Positions 1-7,514 of a stretch of DNA of 41,037 bases are shown one piece after another; position 1 is the first letter of the stretch; each line of letters opens with the position of its first letter. The DNA lies in NCBI GenBank assembly GCA_013368795.1, contig JABFXX010000226.1, positions 1 to 41,037 of the forward strand. Reading direction: 5' to 3'. The position numbers and the translations under genes were made by a program. This stretch comes from Kofleriaceae bacterium. Its GTDB lineage: Bacteria > Myxococcota_A > Polyangia > Haliangiales > Haliangiaceae. The notes under the pieces were generated by a model. It was not told where the DNA came from, searched no databases, and saw nothing but the letters and a program-made list of their open reading frames with translations.

Positions 1-634
1 GGCGACGACCGGACTGTTCATTCTCGCGAACAAGCTGACGACTGCGGCGAACGCGATCCTGATCCAGTACTCCGCGCCGGTGTGGGTCGCCCTGCTCGGC
101 CAGTGGTTCCTCGGCGAGCGCGCGTCGCGCCTCGACTGGGCGACGATCGGCCTCGTCCTCACCGGCATCGCGCTGTTCTTCGTCCAGCAGCTGACGATCC
201 ACTACGTCGTCGGCAACCTCGTCGCGCTCGCGGCCGGCGTCGCGTTCGCGTTCTCCGGCCTGACGATGCGCCGCGTGGCGGTCACCGGCGCCGGCACGAT
301 CGATCCGCTGCGGCCGCTCGTGCTCGGCAACCTGCTTTCAGCGCTGCTCGGCCTGCCGTTCTGCTTCACCGCACCCCTGCCCGACGCCACGGGCCTGGTT
401 GCCGTGGTCGCGCTCGGCATCTTCCAGCTCGGCATGGCGTACGTCTGCTACGCGGCGGCGATCCGCCATGCGACCGCGATGGAGGTGATCCTGATCCCGG
501 TGATCGAGCCGATCCTGTCACCGATCTGGGTCGCGATCTTCTTCGCGGAGTTGCCAGGTCCGGCCGCGCTCGTCGGCGGCGCGATCGTGGTCGGTGCGGT
601 CACGTTACGCGCCGTGCTCGCACGTCGCTCCTGA
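1..634 (+). CDS. EamA/DMT-family transporter, C-terminal part (5' end outside window)
   Basis: Inner-membrane protein of the drug/metabolite transporter superfamily, which exports small metabolites or drugs; the substrate cannot be told. The reading frame is open from base 2, with no start in the window, so the N-terminal part is missing. The visible 210 residues are almost wholly hydrophobic helices. They include the TTAANAILIQYSAPVW stretch typical of the end of EamA repeat 1 and the start of the linker, then a full second EamA repeat ending in EVILIPVIEPILSPIW and a short basic tail. The family is usually about 290-300 residues, so roughly 80-90 residues lie upstream. The stop is TGA at 632-634. 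Confidence 0.88.
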   Translation, partial: ATTGLFILANKLTTAANAILIQYSAPVWVALLGQWFLGERASRLDWATIGLVLTGIALFFVQQLTIHYVVGNLVALAAGVAFAFSGLTMRRVAVTGAGTIDPLRPLVLGNLLSALLGLPFCFTAPLPDATGLVAVVALGIFQLGMAYVCYAAAIRHATAMEVILIPVIEPILSPIWVAIFFAELPGPAALVGGAIVVGAVTLRAVLARRS

Positions 635-721
635 AAGCCGAGCGGCCGACGGGAGTTGCACGCTGCGACATCGCGCCACGCGGTGACACTGCCGATCCGA
701 CGCATCCTAGGCTCAACCGCC

Positions 722-907
722 ATGGGCAAGCCTCCCAGTCAGAGCGTCGATCTCGGCCCGTCGCCCAACATCGACCACGAGAAGGACATGGCCGAGAACG
801 GCGCGCCGGCATCGGCGACCAAGGCGATCTACTGGATCATCGCGATCGGCGTGATCGCGCTGTTCGCGCTCGTCGGTATCGGATTGCACATTCCGACCGG
901 CGGCTAG
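722..907 (+). CDS. Small single-pass membrane protein, unknown function
   Basis: A 61-residue protein. I place the start at ATG 722 (MGKPPSQSVD); the frame is also open upstream, but that stretch reads as non-coding. A polar, charged N-terminal half of about 34 residues is followed by one clear membrane helix (about residues 35-56, rich in Ile, Ala, Gly and Val) and a short tail HIPTGG. It stands alone between the transporter and the SDR gene. I do not recognise the family. The polarity pattern fits a tail-anchored mini-protein facing the cytoplasm. It could be a spurious frame, but the helix is well formed. Confidence 0.55.
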   Translation: MGKPPSQSVDLGPSPNIDHEKDMAENGAPASATKAIYWIIAIGVIALFALVGIGLHIPTGG

Positions 908-935
908 GCTCGCTGGCTCGCGTCGCGTAGCATTT

Positions 936-1703
936 GTGGGCTTGGCAAAGACCGCCCTCATCACCGGCGCGAACCGTGGCATCGGCCAGCAGGTCGCGCG
1001 CGTGCTCGCGACGCAGGGCTGGGACGTCCTCGTCGGCTCGCGCGATCGCAAGAAGGGCGACGCAACGGCCGCGCGCCTGCGCAAGGATACCGGCGGCCGG
1101 CTCAGGGCCGTCGAGCTCGACGTCACGAGCGACGCGTCGGTCGCGACCGCCGCCCAGAAGCTGCGCGACGGCGCGATCCGCATCGACGCGCTCGTCAACA
1201 ATGCCGGCGTCTACGGGGCGACCACGCGTGGACCCGGTGGCGTCGAGCGCACGCTCGAGACGAACTTCTTCGGTCCGCTGCGCGTGACGCTCGGCGTCCT
1301 GCCGCTGTTGCGCGACGGCGCGACGATCACGAACGTCACGAGCGGACTCGGCTCGCTCGACAACCTCGATGCGACGCACCGCCGCCTGCTCGCCGACCCT
1401 GCGCTCACGCGAGACACGCTCGTCGACGCGATTCGCGAGTTCGTGCGCGACGGCGGCACGGGCTGGGGCGCCGATGCATACGGCGTGTCGAAGGCCGCGC
1501 TCGACGCGCTCAGCCGCGTCCTCGCACGCGAGCTCGCGCCGCGTCAGATTCGCGTCAACTCCACATGCCCGGGTTGGGTCCGCACCGACATGGGCGGCCG
1601 CAACGCGCCGCGTTCCGTCGAGCAAGGCGCGGCGAGCGTGCTGTTCGGCGTCACGACGACCGAGACCGGCGGCGTGTTCCGCGACGGCAAGCGCATCCGC
1701 TAG
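936..1703 (+). CDS. Short-chain dehydrogenase/reductase (SDR family, carbonyl-reductase-like)
   Basis: NAD(P)H-dependent cytosolic oxidoreductase, 255 residues, close to the usual 250 for classical SDRs. The Rossmann cofactor motif TGANRGIG is at residues 10-17, NNAG at 88-91, the serine region TSGLGS near 136-140, and the catalytic YGVSK at 182-186. The sequence after the active-site Lys (ELAPRQIRVNSTCPGWVRTDMGG) is typical of CBR1-like carbonyl reductases, which suggests a carbonyl substrate (inference). The start is GTG 936, with no better ATG upstream. The stop shares the tetranucleotide CTAG (1700-1703) with the convergent DUF418 gene. Confidence 0.9.
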   Translation: MGLAKTALITGANRGIGQQVARVLATQGWDVLVGSRDRKKGDATAARLRKDTGGRLRAVELDVTSDASVATAAQKLRDGAIRIDALVNNAGVYGATTRGPGGVERTLETNFFGPLRVTLGVLPLLRDGATITNVTSGLGSLDNLDATHRRLLADPALTRDTLVDAIREFVRDGGTGWGADAYGVSKAALDALSRVLARELAPRQIRVNSTCPGWVRTDMGGRNAPRSVEQGAASVLFGVTTTETGGVFRDGKRIR

Positions 1704-2896
1704 CGCATCGGCTGCGGCCGCAGGTACACGATGCGCCGCCACAGCCACTCGGCCGGTCCGAACCGGAACACGCGCAACCACGCGTGCGCGATCGCGATCT
1801 GCACCGCGAAGATCGCCAGGCCGAGCCCGACGGTCGCCGCCGGCGGTGGCGTGTCCCAGTCGAGTCCCCAGCCATAGAACAGCGCCGTACAGATCGCGCT
1901 CTGCGAGAGGTACGTCGTCAGCGGCATGCGCCCGACCGGCGCGAGCAGCTCGAGCACGCGACGCCAGCGGGCCCGCTGCATCAAGATCACGACGATCGCG
2001 ACGTACAGCGCGGTCTGGCCGAGGAGACCGATCTCGCCGAGGACGGACATGACCATCTGCACGGGGACCGAGTGCTGGCGCGACAGCACGCCGGCCTGCG
2101 CGAGCGCCTGGATGACGAGCGCGGGCGTGGCCGCGAGCGCGCCGAAGCCGAGCAGCTTGTGAAACAGCGGCAGGTGATCCGCGCCGTCGCGATCGAACCA
2201 GCGCTGCGAGCCCGCAACGAAGCCGAACAGGAACCGGCCGAGCAGCCACGGCAGATACCAGAGGACGTTGCCGCCGAACGTCCACAACAGCGCGAGCATC
2301 GCGTGCGCGTGCATGATCGCGATCCGATCGCCGCTCTTGGCCGCTTCCGCGTACTCCTGGATGTAGGCCGGCGGCGGCGAGGCGAACAGGATCCCGTGCA
2401 GCGACTCCCTGACACCGGGGATCGCGTAGACGATCGACGGCACGATCACGCACACGACCGCGACGGCGATACGCGTGCGGTTCGAGACGCGCACGAACGC
2501 GAGCAGCACAAAGCCGACGAGCGCGTAGCCCCACGTCACGTCGACCCACGACAGCAGGAGCACGTGCATCCAGCCGATCCCGAACAGCGTGCACATGCGG
2601 CGCACGTACAGGCCCATGACCGGCTCGGCGCGTGCCTCGGCCCGCAGCAGCTGCGCGGCGAAGCCGAACCCGAACAGGAACGTCAGGAGCGTCTGCGCCT
2701 TGCTGTGGACGACGACGCCGATGAACGAGCTCGCGATGACGTCGATCGTCTCGGTCGGCGGCCCACCGCGGTGCGCGAAGCGCAGGCTGTAGAGCGAATA
2801 CAGATTTGCGAGCAACACGCCGACGAGCGCGAAGCCGCGCAACACGTCGAGCGTGACGACACGTTCACGCGGCGCAACGGGCGCGAGCTCGGCCAC
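1700..2896 (-). CDS. DUF418 family multi-pass membrane protein (YeiB-like)
   Basis: A 398-residue integral membrane protein. The N-terminus has the family signature TLDVLRGFALVGVLLANL (about residues 14-31). Several membrane helices follow, and the DUF418 core near residues 310-340 carries GRMPLTTYLSQSAICTALFY. DUF418/YeiB proteins resemble membrane acyltransferases and are thought to act on envelope or exported molecules; the substrate is unknown. It is convergent with the SDR gene, overlapping it by 4 nt. The divergent side is only 13 nt from the end of the acyltransferase gene on the same strand, so the two may be co-transcribed. Confidence 0.88.
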   Translation of the reverse strand: MAELAPVAPRERVVTLDVLRGFALVGVLLANLYSLYSLRFAHRGGPPTETIDVIASSFIGVVVHSKAQTLLTFLFGFGFAAQLLRAEARAEPVMGLYVRRMCTLFGIGWMHVLLLSWVDVTWGYALVGFVLLAFVRVSNRTRIAVAVVCVIVPSIVYAIPGVRESLHGILFASPPPAYIQEYAEAAKSGDRIAIMHAHAMLALLWTFGGNVLWYLPWLLGRFLFGFVAGSQRWFDRDGADHLPLFHKLLGFGALAATPALVIQALAQAGVLSRQHSVPVQMVMSVLGEIGLLGQTALYVAIVVILMQRARWRRVLELLAPVGRMPLTTYLSQSAICTALFYGWGLDWDTPPPAATVGLGLAIFAVQIAIAHAWLRVFRFGPAEWLWRRIVYLRPQPMR

Positions 2897-2909
2897 GCCG
2901 CATCATAAC

Positions 2910-4100
2910 TCAGGCGGCCTTCGGTCTCCTGATCGTGCGGTACGCGCCCCTCGCCCACTCTCCCGGCCGGCTGATCCGGCGCTTCGCCTGTCGTGCACCG
3001 TCGAGGGTCTTCATCTTGAGCGTCGGCATGCGGAACGACAGCCAGTGCATCTCGCGCGACAGCGCAGCGAGCCCCCTCTGGTACTCGACGTCGCCGGCCA
3101 TGAAGTCGTACTCGCGCAGACCACCGTCGAGTGCGTCCTGCGCCGCGACCGCGTGCATCGTCAGGCCCGGGTTGTTCTCGGGGCGAAGCGCGTCGTCGTA
3201 GCCGTACTGATAGAACGACGTACGGCCGCGGTACCGGAGGTAGTAGTGAAACCCGACGATGGCGTTGCCCGCGCGCAGCTGAACGAGCTGGATGTTGCCG
3301 CGCTGGAAGCAGCGGCGGACGAGCCTCTGATGAAACTTGTAGAACTTCTCCGCCCCGAACGCCGAGTGCCTCCGCTTCCGATGGAGCACCGCGAGCCCCT
3401 CGAGAAAGCGGAGCGCCTCGTCGGTCGACGCCGCCTCCACGAGCTCGAGTGGCCCCAGCTCGGAGTACATGCGGATGTTCATGCGAGCGTGCATCCGCTC
3501 CGGGATCTCAAGCGACTCGAGGTAACCGCTGCCCGACATCCGCAGGTGGTCGAGCGACACGTAGCGATTCACCCTGCACTCGTCCTCGAGAACGAGGTCG
3601 TCGAATGACTCGGCGAGCGCGCCGAGAGACTCGCCGTCGAGCACACCGGGCACGCACAGCTCGTCCCACGGAGCCACCATCCGGTGATTCGACAGGCAGC
3701 GCCGCAACGCCGCGGCCATCGATCTCTCGAAGCCCGGCTCGCAGAACAGCATGTTGTGCTCGACGCACGGACTGTCGTCGTCGTCCTCGCCGGCCGTGTT
3801 GAGGTACACGCGCCGGACCTTGAATGGCCCCTTGCGCACGCTGCGTTCGACGAGCAAACACGCGCCGACCAGCGTCGATTCGTCGTCGAAGAAGTGGACC
3901 AGCTTGGGTTCGAGGCTCGTCCCGAAGATCTCGAGCCACGTGCTCACCCAGTCCGGTGACACGAAGAACGATGCGCTCGGGCACCGATCGACGAGGTCAC
4001 GCCAGTGATCGACGACGTACTCCCAGTCGCGCCACGACCGAACCTGGATGCGGAGCTCCATCGGCACGCTGTGCGCTGTTTGAAACGCAGTACTGACCAT
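2910..4100 (-). CDS. BioF2-like / GNAT acyltransferase (CelD-type)
   Basis: A 396-residue cytosolic protein of the acetyltransferase group found in CelD/BioF2-like proteins (Acetyltransf_6, FemAB-related fold). Family members move acyl or aminoacyl groups during capsule, exopolysaccharide or wall synthesis; the substrate here is unknown. Visible hallmarks are PSASFFVSPDWVSTWLEIFG near residue 42, the conserved basic segment around RMHARMNIRMYSE, and the C-terminal REYDFMAGDVEYQRGLA, which matches the family's YDF-x-G-D-x-x-Y-K/R signature. An alternative start is ATG 4061 (MELRIQV). It lies directly upstream of the DUF418 gene on the same strand, which fits a joint envelope-modification role (inference). 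Confidence 0.8.
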   Translation of the reverse strand: MVSTAFQTAHSVPMELRIQVRSWRDWEYVVDHWRDLVDRCPSASFFVSPDWVSTWLEIFGTSLEPKLVHFFDDESTLVGACLLVERSVRKGPFKVRRVYLNTAGEDDDDSPCVEHNMLFCEPGFERSMAAALRRCLSNHRMVAPWDELCVPGVLDGESLGALAESFDDLVLEDECRVNRYVSLDHLRMSGSGYLESLEIPERMHARMNIRMYSELGPLELVEAASTDEALRFLEGLAVLHRKRRHSAFGAEKFYKFHQRLVRRCFQRGNIQLVQLRAGNAIVGFHYYLRYRGRTSFYQYGYDDALRPENNPGLTMHAVAAQDALDGGLREYDFMAGDVEYQRGLAALSREMHWLSFRMPTLKMKTLDGARQAKRRISRPGEWARGAYRTIRRPKAA

Positions 4101-4339
4101 GTGTTCGGCAAGACTGCACCTCGTGTTCCGGACCCAGAAGATCAGGGCATTCGTACGTCTACGCCGCGTGTGCGCCGAGCGGTTTCATAACCGCGCGCAA
4201 CCAAGCAGTGTGCGGGCGTAAGGTTGGAAACAGCGCGCGCCGCGTGCCTGCTCGTTCTTCTGAGTGTTGCGCGCAGCCAGAACAAGGGCGTGGCGCGCCG
4301 TCCGCCGTTTCGTCGCGCTCCCGAATGCGTGCGCGAGGT

Positions 4340-4355
4340 GGCAACTGCAGTTGCC
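4340..4355. repeat. 16-bp perfect palindrome with two further GCAGTTGC copies
   Basis: GGCAACTGCAGTTGCC is a perfect 16-bp palindrome. Its half GCAGTTGC recurs at 4371-4378 and 4385-4392. This is an operator-like arrangement about 110-160 bp upstream of the lysozyme lipoprotein start. A chance match or a trace of a decayed coding repeat is equally possible. Confidence 0.45.
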
Positions 4356-4479
4356 GTTTTCGTTGTGCACGCAGTTGCACGACGGCAGTTGCCAGGGAGT
4401 CGAGTCTTGGATCGATGACGACTGTCCCGACCCCACTGCCACCGAAACCTGCGTGATCACTTGTGCGCGCGCAGGCACA

Positions 4480-4495
4480 TCCCTTGCGGAAGGGA
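4480..4495 (+). promoter_or_regulatory. Hairpin enclosing the Shine-Dalgarno of the lysozyme lipoprotein
   Basis: TCCCTT at 4480-4485 pairs perfectly with AAGGGA at 4490-4495 across a 4-nt loop GCGG. The 3' arm is the purine-rich Shine-Dalgarno for ATG 4504 (spacing 8 nt). In the mRNA the ribosome site would be partly masked. The stem is short (6 bp), so a regulatory role is inference. Confidence 0.4.
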
Positions 4496-4503
4496 CCGCA
4501 CCG

Positions 4504-5256
4504 ATGAAGTACAGGACGTACTCGCTCGCGATCCCGCTTCTCTCTCTCGTCCTCAGCGCCTGCATGGTCGGTGAGGCATACATCCCGGAGGAAGACGATC
4601 TACCGCCACCAATGTCGGAGGCAGCGCTCAGCAACAACGGTCGCACCGCGTTCAACTACTTCGTCGCGAAGGGCCTCACGCAGATCCAGGCGGCGGGCAT
4701 CGTCGGCAACTTGATGCAGGAGTCGAGCTTGATGCCGACGGCCGTGCAGCCCGGCGGTCCCGGCCGTGGCGTCGCCCAGTGGTCCGTCGGCGGTCGCTTC
4801 AACACCGGCTCGAAGAGCCTCACCGCATTCGCGAACGCGCGCGGCCTCAACAAGTGGGCGCTGTCCACGCAGCTCGACTTCATCTGGTACGAGCTCGCGA
4901 CCGTCGGCGGCTACGGGCTGTCGGAGCTCCGCGCCGCGACGACGATCAACACCGCGGTCACCGTGTTCCAGAACAAGTACGAGATCTGTGGTGCGTGCGC
5001 CCAGGGCAAGCGCGTGCAGTACGCGAACGAGGCGCTCGCCCAGTTCGGAACGACCAGCGGCGGCGGCACCGGAACCGGTACCGGTGGCGGCACGACGCCC
5101 GACACGAGCTGCTACTCGGGCACGCTCGAGAAGGACGTCCCCGAGAACACGTGCGTCGAGAGCATGTTCGACGGGCTCTGGTACCAGTGCTCCGACGGCG
5201 AGTGGGTCGATCGCTGGTCGGATCCCGAGGCATGTATCGCGCAGTACCCGCTCTAA
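4504..5256 (+). CDS. Phage-tail-lysozyme-domain lipoprotein
   Basis: A 250-residue exported lipoprotein. The start ATG 4504 is chosen because it gives a proper lipoprotein signal (MKYRTYSLAI..., lipobox LSAC, Cys20) and has GGAAGGGA 8 nt upstream. Residues about 45-190 match the phage tail lysozyme domain: FNYFVAKGLTQIQAAGIVGNL, the glutamate in MQESS, and GRGVAQWSVGGRF. Such domains cut peptidoglycan glycan strands. A Gly/Thr-rich linker (about 190-207) leads to a C-terminal module with four cysteines that probably form disulfides. As a surface lipoprotein it could remodel the cell's own wall or attack neighbours; the sequence does not decide which. Confidence 0.82.
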   Translation: MKYRTYSLAIPLLSLVLSACMVGEAYIPEEDDLPPPMSEAALSNNGRTAFNYFVAKGLTQIQAAGIVGNLMQESSLMPTAVQPGGPGRGVAQWSVGGRFNTGSKSLTAFANARGLNKWALSTQLDFIWYELATVGGYGLSELRAATTINTAVTVFQNKYEICGACAQGKRVQYANEALAQFGTTSGGGTGTGTGGGTTPDTSCYSGTLEKDVPENTCVESMFDGLWYQCSDGEWVDRWSDPEACIAQYPL

Positions 5257-5260
5257 GAGC

Positions 5261-5935
5261 TCACGCGCGCGTCAGCGTGAACACGCCGACCGGGCGCGGC
5301 GGTGGCGCGAGGCCGACCGTCCACTTGTCCATCGTGATCCGCCAGCCTTCGGACTGCATCGCATCGAGCATGCCGACGCTCGTCTCGCGAAACGGGTCGG
5401 AGACCAGCACGCTGCCGCCGGGCGCGAGGTTCGCCTCGAAGATGCGCCGCAGGTGCGGATGCAGCGGCTCGGCGTAGAGGATGTCCGAGCCAAGGATGAG
5501 GTCGTAGCGTTCGGCATCGTCCCACGCGGTCCAGTCCGCCGTGCGATGGATGATCGTCGTGACGTGGTTGCGCGCCGCGTTCTGCCGGCACACGTGCAGC
5601 ACGAGGTTCTGGCGATCCGTCTGCACGACCTGCGCGCCGAGTGACGCCGCGACGATGCCCGGTAGCCCGGTGCCGGCGCCGAGCTCGAGCACCTTCTTGC
5701 CGGCGACGTCGCGCGTCGCGAGCTCGTGCGCGAGCGCGATCGCAGCGGGCCACAGCACGACGCCATACGGGCGCGTCGTCCCGCTCTCGCCGCGCAGGAA
5801 CTGGAGCTCCTGATCGCGGCTGATGACCGCGCCTGTGTGGAGAATCGACCAGGTCCGATCGCCGAGGCTCAGCTGGACTTCCTCGAGCAGCATGTCCCCC
5901 GCCGTGGTGTGCAGGACGTCCGGCTGCGTGGTCAT
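5261..5935 (-). CDS. Class I SAM methyltransferase (Methyltransf_16 / METTL21-like)
   Basis: A 224-residue cytosolic SAM-dependent methyltransferase of the group that in eukaryotes methylates protein lysines; the bacterial substrate is unknown. SAM motif I is LELGAGTGLPG at residues 83-93, and the family's post-motif SDILYAE is at 150-156. Upstream, RPYGVVLWPAAIALA (55-69) is the usual W-P/A entry helix. I chose ATG 5935 (MTTQPDV); the only longer choice is a TTG at 5974 abutting the GNAT stop. It follows the GNAT gene on the same strand with a 39-nt gap and probably shares its transcript. It is convergent with the lysozyme gene 4 nt away. Confidence 0.85.
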   Translation of the reverse strand: MTTQPDVLHTTAGDMLLEEVQLSLGDRTWSILHTGAVISRDQELQFLRGESGTTRPYGVVLWPAAIALAHELATRDVAGKKVLELGAGTGLPGIVAASLGAQVVQTDRQNLVLHVCRQNAARNHVTTIIHRTADWTAWDDAERYDLILGSDILYAEPLHPHLRRIFEANLAPGGSVLVSDPFRETSVGMLDAMQSEGWRITMDKWTVGLAPPPRPVGVFTLTRA

Positions 5936-5974
5936 GCGAAGGGTTACCGCGGGTCGCGACGGAGTGCGAGGCAA

Positions 5975-6406
5975 TCACCCCTGGTTCGACCAGCGCGCGG
6001 GATCCGGCTTGTGGTCCATGAAGATCCGAGGATCCACCGGCGCGAAGCCACACGCCGCATACACGCCGTGCGCGTCGCGCGTCCCGAGCATCCAGCGCCG
6101 CAGCGTCGTGAGCTCGGGGTCTGCAACGAGCGAGTTCACCATCGCGCGCGCGATGCCTTGCCCTCGTGCGTGCGGCGCGACGAACACGTCGCACAGCCAC
6201 GCGAACGTCGCCCGGTCGGTGACGACGCGCGCGACCGCGAGCTGCTCGCCATCGGGTGCGTAGGCGCCGATCGCGAGGCTATTGGCGAACGCACGCTCGA
6301 CGATCTCGCGACGCACGCCGGGCGACCAGTATGCGGTCGAGAGCCAGCCGTGGATACGATCGAGATCGAGGCGCGCCGGGTCCGTCGATAACAGCCAATC
6401 TGCCAT
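5975..6406 (-). CDS. GNAT-family N-acetyltransferase
   Basis: A 143-residue small acetyltransferase of standard GNAT length. The acetyl-CoA loop appears as VFVAPHARGQGIARAMV (about residues 74-90), preceded by the beta strand AFAWLCDVFV-type core and followed by LRRWMLGTRDAHGVYAACGFAPVD, the usual C-terminal aromatic GNAT segment. The substrate is unknown. The start ATG 6406 gives MADWLLSTDP. It is upstream of, and probably co-transcribed with, the METTL21-like methyltransferase. Confidence 0.88.
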   Translation of the reverse strand: MADWLLSTDPARLDLDRIHGWLSTAYWSPGVRREIVERAFANSLAIGAYAPDGEQLAVARVVTDRATFAWLCDVFVAPHARGQGIARAMVNSLVADPELTTLRRWMLGTRDAHGVYAACGFAPVDPRIFMDHKPDPARWSNQG

Positions 6407-6540
6407 CGTCGCGAGATAGCGCGACCTGCCGCGCGCGCGAAGGGACAGCAGTCACCGCGTCGCTGCGACAGCCGGCGACGGTGGACTTCGCGCAGCGCAC
6501 GGGCACCGCGATTGCTTCGACGCGATCGAGAGAGGTGCCC

Positions 6541-7434
6541 ATGGACCAGCTAGAACCCAGCGTCGCGAAGCGTGCCGACGCCGAACCAGAGCGCGCCACC
6601 CAGCTATTGCTCGCCGATATCGAGCGCAGCGGAGTCTTGCCGGAGGACGTGCCCGCGCTCGAAGCGGCCGACGCGGTCCTGTGCGCACTCGAGATGCGGC
6701 TGCCCCGAAGCCAGGCAGAAGAGGTCGAGCACGACGCGCCGCCGACGCTCCGCATGTTCCTCAGCCGCTGCGTCGTGCACAGGACCGGCAAGCCCGAGAT
6801 CGAGTTCGACGAGACCGCATTCCTGCGGCTCGTCGCGAGCGCGCTGAGCATCACCTATGTCGCGGCAGAACGCGTGACGCGTGCCGTGTTCGACTCGTTG
6901 CAGAAGCTGATGCCCCAGAACGAGGTGCTGGAGGTCCGGAGGCGGCTTCCCAGCGATCTGCGGGCGCTCTGGTATCCGCGCGACCCGTCGGAGCTGGCAC
7001 CGCCGCCACCACCGCCGCGCGCCGACGTGATCGCACGGCCGGTCGAGGAGCCGACCGAGAGCATCCTGCGCGAGATCGAGCAGAGCGGCGTGCTGACGGA
7101 AGGACTCTCCGCGACGCTCGCGCTCGGAGCCGTCCTCTGCTCGCTGTCGTTCGAGCTGACGGGCCACGAAGCCCAGGAGCTTGCCGACCGCTCGAGGACG
7201 CTGCGCAACGTGCTCGGTGCTTGCGTGACCCATCGCGGCGAGCGGCCGGAGGTCATGAAGCGTCCGACGTTCTTGCGTCAGGTCGCGGATCACCTCGGGA
7301 TCGACGAGTCCCGGGCCGATCCGATCACGCGCACGGTGTTCGCCGCAGTGCGCGGCCGGCTGCCGCCCGACGAGATCCAGCAGATCGACAATCGGATCCC
7401 GCGCAGCGTCCGCCCGCTCTGGAAGCCGGAATAG
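6541..7434 (+). CDS. Tandem DUF2267 protein
   Basis: A 297-residue protein made of two DUF2267 copies (about residues 22-147 and 173-297) joined by a proline linker (APPPPPP at 153-159). The copies align plainly: SGVLPEDV / SGVLTEGL, AVLCALEMRL / AVLCSLSFEL, LRMFLSRCVVH / LRNVLGACVTH, RLPSDLRALW / RIPRSVRPLW. DUF2267 proteins are small helical proteins often found beside stress and chaperone genes; their activity is unknown. ATG 6541 is chosen for the SD-like GAGAGAGGTG just upstream. An open frame upstream of it has no coding character. It lies 80 nt before the cbpA/cbpM pair. Confidence 0.82.
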   Translation: MDQLEPSVAKRADAEPERATQLLLADIERSGVLPEDVPALEAADAVLCALEMRLPRSQAEEVEHDAPPTLRMFLSRCVVHRTGKPEIEFDETAFLRLVASALSITYVAAERVTRAVFDSLQKLMPQNEVLEVRRRLPSDLRALWYPRDPSELAPPPPPPRADVIARPVEEPTESILREIEQSGVLTEGLSATLALGAVLCSLSFELTGHEAQELADRSRTLRNVLGACVTHRGERPEVMKRPTFLRQVADHLGIDESRADPITRTVFAAVRGRLPPDEIQQIDNRIPRSVRPLWKPE

Positions 7435-7514
7435 CGCGTTCTGTCGCCAGTGCGCGGACGCGCTCACGCTGTGCGCACGTAACCACTCCCGCCGGGTCCC
7501 GCTAGAGTGCAAGC

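Larger units (their letters stand above)
4101..4503. other. Intergenic region between divergent genes, with Cys-rich frames and a hairpin
   Basis: A 403-bp gap between the acyltransferase (minus strand) and the lysozyme lipoprotein (plus strand). The plus-strand lysozyme frame is open through its last 240 bases and would encode a Cys-rich stretch (for example SWIDDDCPDPTATETCVITC). That stretch has no lipobox and sits ahead of a better start. A perfect 6-bp hairpin (GCGGTT-TCAT-AACCGC) lies at 4179-4194, GCAGTTGC occurs three times between 4347 and 4392, and an SD hairpin lies at 4480-4495. No clear promoter boxes were seen. It may hold the remains of a small Cys-rich secreted protein. Confidence 0.4.

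Noticed and set aside
837..2594. A 585-codon open frame on the minus strand across the SDR and DUF418 genes
   Set aside because: It runs through two genes with clear family motifs and has itself no recognisable domain.
4185..4655. A 156-codon minus-strand frame with a SCNCVHNENGNCSC pattern
   Set aside because: It overlaps the start and signal peptide of the lysozyme lipoprotein and has no ribosome site or signal peptide.
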